From positions 1 to 20,785 of the forward strand of contig JBGOUV010000072.1 of assembly GCA_041477815.1 (NCBI GenBank): a stretch of 20,785 bases of DNA. The letters are read 5' to 3'. Below, one piece after another: positions 14,927-20,785 of the stretch. Within the stretch, counting starts at the first letter, position 1. Each line of letters begins with the position of its first letter. The position numbers and the translations under genes were made by a program. The notes under the pieces were generated by a model. The model had not been told where the DNA came from and did not search any database. It worked only from the letters and a program-made list of their open reading frames with translations. This DNA comes from JBGOUV01 sp041477815. GTDB lineage: Bacteria > Acidobacteriota > Terriglobia > Bryobacterales > JACQDG01.

Positions 14927-15053
14927 GGCGCCGACCTCCGCGCCATCCAGGAGCTGCTCGGCCACGCCAGCCTTTCTACCACCCAGAAGTACACCCAGGT
15001 CTCGCTGCAGGACCTGATGGCCGTCTACGACAAGGCGCACCCCAAGGCCTGAC
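14927..15053 (+). repeat. Direct repeat, right copy (detached xerC 3' end)
   Basis: This is the second copy of the xerC 3' end. It encodes residues 260-300 of XerC unchanged, including His272 and Tyr281, but lacks Arg156, Lys180, His246 and Arg249, so it cannot make an active recombinase. Its stop codon (15050-15052) directly touches the stop of the following minus-strand gene (15053-15055). An open frame running from the wecB remnant into this copy is an accident of fusion, not a gene. Confidence 0.95.
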
Positions 15054-16360
15054 TACAGCTTGAACCCCTCCACCTCCAGCACCAGCGGCCCGCCTCCCTT
15101 CAGCGGAATCGTCGCCCGCCGGTTCTCCTCTTGGCGCACCACATAGCGGGTCGGCTGGCCCTCATCCTCATAGCGGCTGAGAGGGACCGCAATCGCCTCT
15201 TGCCCGTTCGCCCGAATCTTGAAGATCCACCGCGTGGTACCCACCGAGGTGTCCTCGTACACGCGGATCTCCTTCAGCTCCACGCGCGCCGCGCCGGCGT
15301 CCGACTGCACCGCCAGCAAAAACTCGAACCGTCCCTTTCCGGTTACGTTCTTGGCCGGCGCCGCCACGGTCAGGTCCCCCGCATAACCCGCCTTGATCGG
15401 TTGCGTCATCTTCCACTGGGAGTCCAGTTTCACCCGGCCCATCGACTCCAATGCCTTGGGCTCCAGGAGCGAGCGGTTGAAAAACACCAGCATGCTGTGC
15501 CAGTACAGCCGGCTGTAGGAGTTGTAGGTGAAATGGTTTCTAGCCCCCTGGGCGTTCCGCTCCAGAAAGATCATCAGGGCGTCCAGGTCCAGGCCGGGCT
15601 GGCGGGCCCGCAGTTGCCGCGCCAGCGCCTCCATGGCGTTGTACCGCGCCGCTTCCACGGCTCCCGTCGAGGTGCTGGCGGCCGCCGTCCCCACTACCCC
15701 CACCCGGTACTGATCGTAGGGTGGTTTCAACAGCCAATCGGGCCTGTTCTCCGCCGCGAAGGCCGACATCCAACCGCCCGGAGCCGGCCGCGGCCAGATC
15801 CCGGCCGAGTCATTGACCGGCGCCACGAAGGGAATCTGCAGGTTCACGCGGAGCGTGTGACCGCCCTCCCGCGCCCGCTGCTCCAGCTCCTGCAGCTTCT
15901 GTTGATTGCGCGCGACGTCCCGCAGCAGGTTGCCCGCCCTTTGCCCGGCCGTTCGCGAATTCTGCGCCGTCAAGGCCGAGCGATACTGCTCGACGTCGTC
16001 CTTAACCCGGTCCGCCACGTCGCGGGCGTCCTGGGCCAGGAAACGCAGCGTCTTGTGATCCAGCACGAAGTAGAAGGAACTCACAAACGTCAGCGCGCTG
16101 ATCACAATCCCCACCGTCCAGCCCGCCGCCTGGTGCCACTTGGTTGGCGACTGCATGTGCCCGATCGCCCCGGCCACCAGGCCCAACATTCCTACCACCA
16201 GCCCGATCGCCTTCACGATCGGGGCGTAACGCGCCAACTGATCCGCCGCCTGGAGGATCTCGGGCAGATTCCGCTCGATCCCCTTGATTTCCGGCTGCTC
16301 CTGCCCCCAGCACGCGCCCAGCACGACTAGGGGTAGCCACCACAGACATAGTCGCGTCAT
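15053..16360 (-). CDS. Unknown membrane-associated protein with signal sequence and coiled coil
   Basis: I do not recognise this 435-residue protein. It starts with a signal-like segment MTRLCLWWLPLVVLGACWGQ that includes LGAC, a possible lipobox. Two hydrophobic stretches follow (about 48-66 and 80-101), then a region rich in Asp, Arg, Gln and Leu (about 105-165) that looks like a coiled coil, and a C-terminal half with beta-type patterns. The part YRVGVVGTAAASTSTGAVEAARYNAMEALARQL faintly recalls LPP20-like domains; that is a guess. GGAGG stands before the ATG at 16360. The start is 17 bases after wecB, so it is probably the last gene of the minus-strand series. Its stop abuts the detached xerC end. 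Confidence 0.75.
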   Translation of the reverse strand: MTRLCLWWLPLVVLGACWGQEQPEIKGIERNLPEILQAADQLARYAPIVKAIGLVVGMLGLVAGAIGHMQSPTKWHQAAGWTVGIVISALTFVSSFYFVLDHKTLRFLAQDARDVADRVKDDVEQYRSALTAQNSRTAGQRAGNLLRDVARNQQKLQELEQRAREGGHTLRVNLQIPFVAPVNDSAGIWPRPAPGGWMSAFAAENRPDWLLKPPYDQYRVGVVGTAAASTSTGAVEAARYNAMEALARQLRARQPGLDLDALMIFLERNAQGARNHFTYNSYSRLYWHSMLVFFNRSLLEPKALESMGRVKLDSQWKMTQPIKAGYAGDLTVAAPAKNVTGKGRFEFLLAVQSDAGAARVELKEIRVYEDTSVGTTRWIFKIRANGQEAIAVPLSRYEDEGQPTRYVVRQEENRRATIPLKGGGPLVLEVEGFKL

Positions 16361-16377
16361 GGTCCGCCTCCGCGATC

Positions 16378-17496
16378 TCAGCCCAGTATACCCGATCCCA
16401 GGATCTCCGCGATCCGCTCGCAGGCCCGCCCATCTCCATACGGATTGTGCCGCCGGGCCATCTGCCGATAATGCTCGGCGTCTTCCAACAGCCTGACCGC
16501 CTCGCCGACGATCTGATCCACGCTGGTCCCCACCAGCCTGACCGTCCCCGCCCGCACCGCTTCGGGCCGCTCCGTCTTCTCGCGCATCACCAGCACCGGC
16601 TTGCCCAGCGAGGGGGCCTCCTCCTGCACGCCCCCCGAGTCGGTCAGGATCAGGTGCGACCGCAGCATCAGGTCGACGAAGGGCACGTAGTCCAGAGGCT
16701 CCACTAAATAAATGTTGGGATGGTCGCTCAAATAGCGCTCGACCGGCCCCCGGACGTGGGGGTTGCGGTGGACCGGATAAACAATCTGCACCTCCGGCCG
16801 TCCGGCCAGGGTAACCAGGGCTTGGCAGATCCGCTCGAAACCCTCGCCGAAGCTCTCGCGGCGGTGCGCCGTGACCAGGAGCAGCCGCCGGCCGGGGTCG
16901 AGGAAGGGCCAGGATCCGCCGGCCAGCCGGCCCTGCTCCAGGGCGTCGCGGATGTAGAGCACCGCATCGATGACGGTGTTGCCGGTCACGAAGATGGAGC
17001 CGGCGGGAACCCCCTCGGTTCGCAAATTTGCGGAGGCCTCGTCGGTGGGGGCGAAGTGCAGGTCGGCCACTCGGGTGGTCAGGACCCGGTTGATCTCCTC
17101 CGGAAACGGCTCGTAGCGGTCGCCGGTGCGGAGGCCGGCCTCCACGTGGCCCACCCGGATGCGGGCGTAGAATCCGGCCAGGGCGGCGCAGAAAGTGGTG
17201 GTAGTGTCGCCTTGCACCAGCAGGAGGTCGGGACGCTCGGCCTCGATTACCGGCTCCAGCGCCGCCACCACGCGCGCCGTCAACTGCGCCAGCGACTGGT
17301 TTTCCAGCATGAGGTTCAGGTCATGGTCGGGCCGGACCTCGAAAGCCTTCAGGACCTGGTCGAGCATCGAGCGATGCTGGGCGGTAACGCACACCCGCGC
17401 CTCGAACCGGTCGGGCTGCCGCGCCAGGCGCCGGATCAGCGGGCACAGCTTGATCGCTTCCGGCCGCGTGCCAAAGACAAACAGTACACGCTGCAT
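16378..17496 (-). CDS. wecB: UDP-N-acetylglucosamine 2-epimerase (non-hydrolysing)
   Basis: WecB converts UDP-GlcNAc to UDP-ManNAc in the cytosol for surface polysaccharides. The 372 residues form a GT-B fold with the family blocks FGTRPEAIKLCPL (8-20), VQGDTTTT (94-101, Asp97), GHVEAGLRTGDRYEPFPEE (116-134, Glu119 and Glu133), TAHRRESFGEGF, YPVHRNP and LTDSGGVQEEAP, followed by the C-terminal LVMREKTERPE. All catalytic positions I can name are present. The start ATG 17496 lies 3 bases after the SirB1-like gene's stop with only a weak ribosome binding site, so translation is probably coupled. A diverged copy of its 3' end is found at 14766-14926, in the same orientation. Confidence 0.95.
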   Translation of the reverse strand: MQRVLFVFGTRPEAIKLCPLIRRLARQPDRFEARVCVTAQHRSMLDQVLKAFEVRPDHDLNLMLENQSLAQLTARVVAALEPVIEAERPDLLLVQGDTTTTFCAALAGFYARIRVGHVEAGLRTGDRYEPFPEEINRVLTTRVADLHFAPTDEASANLRTEGVPAGSIFVTGNTVIDAVLYIRDALEQGRLAGGSWPFLDPGRRLLLVTAHRRESFGEGFERICQALVTLAGRPEVQIVYPVHRNPHVRGPVERYLSDHPNIYLVEPLDYVPFVDLMLRSHLILTDSGGVQEEAPSLGKPVLVMREKTERPEAVRAGTVRLVGTSVDQIVGEAVRLLEDAEHYRQMARRHNPYGDGRACERIAEILGSGILG

Positions 17497-17499
17497 GAC

Positions 17500-18327
17500 T
17501 CAATTCATCAGGGCCGACACGCGCTTCAACTCCTGCAGAACCTGCTTAATCTGGCCGGCATCGGACGCCTCTGGGTTCAGAAAGAGGTAGTTTTCCAGAT
17601 CCTGGCGGCTCTGCTGGTGCTGTCCGAGCTGGTAGTGGAGCAGCCCGCGGAGCTTCAGGTCGTCCGCCGAGGCGGGGTTCAGCGCCAGCAGCATCTCCAC
17701 CACGGCGACCGCCTTGCGCAGTTGGCGCTGCTCGAGATAGATAGCGCGCAGGTTCGCCAGCATGCGCACCACGATGTAGCGCTTCTCCACCGCCGCCAGC
17801 ATGTCGTCTTGGAACTCGACCTGGCCCTCGTACATGCGCTCGACCATCTCCCGGCAGCCCGCCGGGGTCAAGGGGCGGCCGCTGTTGAAGGGGTCCAGAA
17901 AAAGGCGCTGTTCCCGATCCTGGTACTTCACCAGAAAATGACCGGGCAAGCCCACCCCGAACAGTGTGACCCCCAGTCGCCGGCCGATTTCCATGTACAG
18001 CACCGAGAGACTGATGGGGATCCCGATCCGGCGGTCGAGCACGCGGTTCAAAAAGCTGTTGGTCGGATCGTAGTAGTCGTGCTCGTTGCCGTGAAACCCG
18101 CACTGCTCGCCCAGAAACGCCCGCAACCCGTCCAGACGCAACGCCACCGGTAGTCCGTCGGGCACGAACGGAGCGGCCAGCCGGGCCAGCTCGTCGAGCC
18201 GGGCCAGCTCGGCCGGCAGGTCCAGCTCCGGATACTCGGCGCGGGCCAGCAGCAGAGCGGCACGACCCAGGTCCACTCGTTCGTCCGGTAGTTTGAAAAG
18301 CCGCGCCAGTTCCTGGGCCTCTCGCAT
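17500..18327 (-). CDS. SirB1-family protein (transglutaminase-like core plus TPR)
   Basis: The 275 residues show the transglutaminase-like core 2 block of the SirB1/YchA family: CGFHGNEHDYYDPTNSFLN, then RRIGIPISLSVLYMEIGRRLGV and GVGLPGHFLVKY with FLDPFNSGR. The C-terminal part (about 180-275) is helical with TPR-like units (RAIYLEQRQLRKAVAVVEMLLALNP split by the family's repeats). Its biochemical role is unknown; family members are not established transglutaminases. I placed the start at ATG 18327, behind GGAAG at suitable spacing, because the longer open frame lies mostly inside proline dehydrogenase. It therefore begins 13 bases after the proline dehydrogenase stop, in the same run of genes. 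Confidence 0.88.
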   Translation of the reverse strand: MREAQELARLFKLPDERVDLGRAALLLARAEYPELDLPAELARLDELARLAAPFVPDGLPVALRLDGLRAFLGEQCGFHGNEHDYYDPTNSFLNRVLDRRIGIPISLSVLYMEIGRRLGVTLFGVGLPGHFLVKYQDREQRLFLDPFNSGRPLTPAGCREMVERMYEGQVEFQDDMLAAVEKRYIVVRMLANLRAIYLEQRQLRKAVAVVEMLLALNPASADDLKLRGLLHYQLGQHQQSRQDLENYLFLNPEASDAGQIKQVLQELKRVSALMN

Positions 18328-18340
18328 CGCTGCTTCCAGT

Positions 18341-19249
18341 TTAGCGCCGAAACAGGTTCCGGACCACGAAGTACAGGTTGGCCGGGCGCTCGGCCAGCCG
18401 CCGCATGAAGTACGGATACCAAGCCACGCCGAACGGCACATACACCCGCACCCGATGCCCCTCTGCCACCAGGCGTGCCTGCAAGTCCCGCCGGATCCCG
18501 TACAGCATCTGCATCTCGTATCCGTCCTTCTCCACTCCGCTCGCAGCAGCGAACCGGATCACCTCGGCGATCAATCGCTCATCATGGGTGGCCAAGGCCG
18601 GGTAGTTTCCGCCGGTCAGCAGCGACTGGGCCAATTTTCGGAAGTTGGCATCGACCTCGGAAACCTTCGGAAACGCCACGGTCGGCGGCTCGTCATAGGC
18701 GCCCTTACACAAACGCACGCGAATCCGCCGCCGGTTCAGCTCGGCGACATCCTGCTCGGAGCGGTAAAGATACGCCTGCAGGACCGCGCCTACCTCACCA
18801 TAGGACTCGTGCAGATCGTGAACCAGGGCCAGCGTGCGCTCGGTGTAGGCGCTCGATTCCATGTCCACGCGTACGAAGTTATCGAGTTCGTGGGCGCGGC
18901 GGACGACGGCCGCCACGTTCTCCCGGCAGGCGGCCTCCGAGAGGTCCAGCCCGAGTTGGGTCAGCTTGAGGGATACGTTGGCCTGCAAGCCCTGCGCGTG
19001 GATCTGGTCGAGCAGCCGGAGGTAAACGTCACGGGCCGCCTCCGCCTCCTCCAGCACGGTGACGCTTTCACCCAGATAGTCGAGGGTGGTCCACAGTCCC
19101 GCTTGGTTCAGACGCCGGGTGACGCGCAGGGCGTCGTCGATCTTGCGGCCGGCCACGAACCGCGCGGTCAGACCCACCGCCCACGGCGATTCTTCCATCC
19201 ACCGCCGCAGACCCCGCCGGCGGGATAGGAACAGCAACAATCGTCTCAA
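18341..19249 (-). CDS. putA-like: Proline dehydrogenase (monofunctional)
   Basis: A 302-residue flavoenzyme that oxidises L-proline to pyrroline-5-carboxylate, passing electrons to the quinone pool at the membrane. Family motifs: TLDYLGESVT (near 55-64), NVSLKLTQLGLD (90-101), VRVDMESSAYTE (127-138), VLQAYLYRSEQD (156-167), RVRLCKGAYDEP (176-187), the ALATHDERLI segment and the C-terminal YVPFGVAWYPYFMRRLAERPAN, which carries the substrate-binding arginines. The length is that of a stand-alone enzyme; no P5C dehydrogenase domain is attached or visible nearby. It starts with TTG, overlapping the aminotransferase stop as TTGA (19249-19246), so it is translationally coupled. The family call is firm; the symbol is only indicative. 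Confidence 0.92.
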   Translation of the reverse strand: MRRLLLFLSRRRGLRRWMEESPWAVGLTARFVAGRKIDDALRVTRRLNQAGLWTTLDYLGESVTVLEEAEAARDVYLRLLDQIHAQGLQANVSLKLTQLGLDLSEAACRENVAAVVRRAHELDNFVRVDMESSAYTERTLALVHDLHESYGEVGAVLQAYLYRSEQDVAELNRRRIRVRLCKGAYDEPPTVAFPKVSEVDANFRKLAQSLLTGGNYPALATHDERLIAEVIRFAAASGVEKDGYEMQMLYGIRRDLQARLVAEGHRVRVYVPFGVAWYPYFMRRLAERPANLYFVVRNLFRR

Positions 19250-20562
19250 ATGGTGGCGCTCTCGACGGCGCGCTCCAGAATGCCGAGCATCAGGTCGAGA
19301 TCTTCGCGGCTGATGACCAGGGGCGGCGCCAGCGCAAACCAGTCGGGATCAAAGCGAATGATCAATCCCAGCTCCATGGCGCGCTTGCCGATCCGCTTGC
19401 CGATGGGCTCGGTCAGCTCCACGCCCCGCAGCATCCCTTTGCCCCGCACCTCGCCGACCACGCCGAAGCGCCGCAGTCCCTCCAGCCGCTCGGCCAGGTA
19501 CTCGCCCATCCGGCGGGCCCGGGCGGGGATATCCTCTTCGATCATCTGGGTGACGGCGGCGATACCGGCCGCGCAACTCAGCGGATTGCCTCCAAAGGTG
19601 TGGCCGTGGGAAAACTCCAGACCGGCCTCCGCGTCGCCCCAAAAAGCGCGGGCCATCCGGTCGCTCACGATCATCGCCGCCAGCGGCCCATAACCCGACC
19701 CCATGCCCTTGCCCACGCACAGGATGTCCGGGGTGGTGCGAAACGTCTGGGCGGCGAACATCTCGCCGGTGCGGCCGAAGCCGGTGATGATCTCGTCGAA
19801 GATCAGGGTCACGTTGTGGCGGTCGCAGATCTCCCGGAGCACGGGGAAATAGGAATCGGGCGGCGTGATGATGCCGCCCGTATTGGTGATGGGTTCCAGG
19901 ATCACGCCGGCCACCGTCTCCGGACCCTCCATGCGGATGGTGTCTTCGATGGTCCGGGCGCAGAAGACGCCGCACTCCGGATAGGTCTTCTCGAACGGGC
20001 AGTGGTAGCAGTGGGGCGGATGCACCCGCAGGAAGTTGGACAACAACGGCTCGTACGGGGCGCGCCGGAGCCAATTCCCGCCCGCTCCCAGGGCCCCCAG
20101 GGTGGCCCCGTGGTAGCCCTTGTACCGCGAGATGAACTTATACTTGCCCGGATGTCCGGTCTGGCGGTGGTACTGCAGGGTGAACTTCAGCGCCGCTTCC
20201 ACCGCCTCCGACCCGCCGCTCAGCAGCTTGACCGTCTTCAAATCGCCGGGCGTGATCTGGCACAGCAGTCCGACCAGCTCCAGGGCGGCGGTATTGGTGC
20301 CATGCATGGGCGGGGCGAAGCTCATCACGTCGAGCTGCCTCTTCACCGCGTCGATGATGCGCCGGTTCCCGTGGCCCAGGTTGGCAACAAATATGCCGGA
20401 GATGCCGTCCAGGTATTCCTTACCGTTGACGTCCCAGTAGCGCACCCCGTCGGCGCGGGCCATCACCAGCGGGTCGGCGATAAACGCGCTCATCTGGCGG
20501 AAGTCGAGCAGGACGTGGTGAAGTTGGTCGAGAAGCGATTCGGATTTGGTGGAGGTGGGCAT
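19246..20562 (-). CDS. Class III pyridoxal-phosphate aminotransferase
   Basis: A 438-residue transaminase of the omega-amino acid type. Blocks: YWDVNGKEYLDG, LLSGGSEAVEAALKF (PLP phosphate side), YKGYHGATLGALGAGG, LIFDEIITGFGRTGE (Asp256) and ILCVGKGMGSGYGP with the Schiff-base Lys285. Cysteines at 185, 188, 197 and 201 (CYHCPFEKTYPECGVFC) form a compact cluster also present in several relatives. The substrate is not decided; next to proline dehydrogenase, an ornithine- or glutamate-semialdehyde-linked role in proline and arginine breakdown is possible but speculative. ATG 20562 was taken as the start; a GTG at 20571 in the same frame is an alternative. No clear ribosome binding site precedes either. 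Confidence 0.92.
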   Translation of the reverse strand: MPTSTKSESLLDQLHHVLLDFRQMSAFIADPLVMARADGVRYWDVNGKEYLDGISGIFVANLGHGNRRIIDAVKRQLDVMSFAPPMHGTNTAALELVGLLCQITPGDLKTVKLLSGGSEAVEAALKFTLQYHRQTGHPGKYKFISRYKGYHGATLGALGAGGNWLRRAPYEPLLSNFLRVHPPHCYHCPFEKTYPECGVFCARTIEDTIRMEGPETVAGVILEPITNTGGIITPPDSYFPVLREICDRHNVTLIFDEIITGFGRTGEMFAAQTFRTTPDILCVGKGMGSGYGPLAAMIVSDRMARAFWGDAEAGLEFSHGHTFGGNPLSCAAGIAAVTQMIEEDIPARARRMGEYLAERLEGLRRFGVVGEVRGKGMLRGVELTEPIGKRIGKRAMELGLIIRFDPDWFALAPPLVISREDLDLMLGILERAVESATI

Positions 20563-20571
20563 ACCCGGCAC

Positions 20572-20785
20572 GATAGCACAACGAACCGCGACCTGCTCTT
20601 GGCCGTCGTCTGCACCACTTCGTTGGACGCATGCTCACGTCTTGCCCACCACATGCGCGTACTTTGCGCGGGCGCTGACGAGGAAAGTCTCGGGCGCTTC
20701 ATCATCCAACTCGCTAAGCAAATCCACGAGATGAACTACCAGCCGTTCGAGCCTTCTCTTGCGGAAATCCTTTCGAGCAACCTCC
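20572..20785. other. Right edge, possible partial gene, strand undecided
   Basis: Two opposite frames look coding up to the window end. On the plus strand an open frame without a stop gives, from ATG 20653, MRVLCAGADEESLGRFIIQL and onward, with common codons and about 70% GC at third positions. On the minus strand a frame entering at 20784 ends at TGA 20637-20635 as ...FLVSARAKYAHVVGKT. Both use the same triplets in reverse, so at most one is real. The plus reading has more regular codon use; the minus reading has a clean end near the next gene. The length in the window is too short to decide. Confidence 0.35.

Noticed and set aside
14900..14990. dif-like XerC/XerD site at the insertion junction
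   Set aside because: I see no pair of 11-base arms with the AT-rich half-site typical of dif near either repeat.
14771..15052. Open frame of 93 codons on the plus strand ending in the XerC C-terminus
   Set aside because: Its first half is antisense to the wecB relic and its second half is the detached xerC end. It would start at TTG without a ribosome binding site, so it is a fusion artefact.
12848..15053. Insertion sequence or transposon explaining the repeats
   Set aside because: No transposase, terminal inverted repeats or short target duplication is visible. The repeats are a gene end, not element ends.
16720..18153. Long plus-strand open frame of 477 codons
   Set aside because: It is antisense to wecB and the SirB1-like gene, which both show clear family motifs.

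Overview
The window is GC-rich chromosomal DNA, probably from an Acidobacteriota bacterium of the Solibacteres/Bryobacter type. I infer this from the overall gene mix: a caa3-type oxidase tail with tandem subunit III genes and a tiny CxxC membrane protein, a PafA-type phosphatase, and a folate-type trmFO next to xerC. I could not run a taxonomic search. I see no rRNA, tRNA or CRISPR.

Layout: 1-1202 (+) is the end of a cytochrome c oxidase operon (subunit III-like tail, subunit III, subunit IV, small CxxC membrane protein). 1203-1793 has no convincing gene. 1794-5139 (+) is a compact run: coaD, a class I aminotransferase, a type I mannose-6-phosphate isomerase and a putative beta-propeller protein. 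5170-8359 (+) encodes a membrane-anchored PhnD-like binding protein and a PAP2 phosphatase. The PAP2 gene runs tail to tail into a PafA-like alkaline phosphatase (-) and overlaps it by 76 bases. 9952-10602 holds a tatA gene (59 codons) with a near-consensus promoter, a bidirectional terminator and an HU gene (-). trmFO and xerC (+) overlap. 15053-20571 (-) is a tightly packed series: class III aminotransferase, proline dehydrogenase, SirB1-like protein, wecB and an unknown membrane protein.

The most interesting part is 12848-15053. A two-gene cassette (AAA ATPase plus a DUF4276-type protein with TOPRIM-like motifs) sits exactly between the xerC stop codon and the next gene. It is bracketed by 127-base direct repeats of the xerC 3' end. 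Removing one repeat and the cassette (2079 bases) restores a zero-gap tail-to-tail junction between xerC and the unknown gene. Between the ATPase start and the second repeat lies a decayed 3' fragment of a second, diverged wecB. I read this as a transferred candidate defence cassette, a split analogue of OLD/PARIS-type ATPase plus TOPRIM systems. It probably arrived by recombination anchored in xerC, from a relative in which the cassette lay beside wecB. The repeats and the fragment are visible in the sequence; the defence role and the route of arrival are inference.
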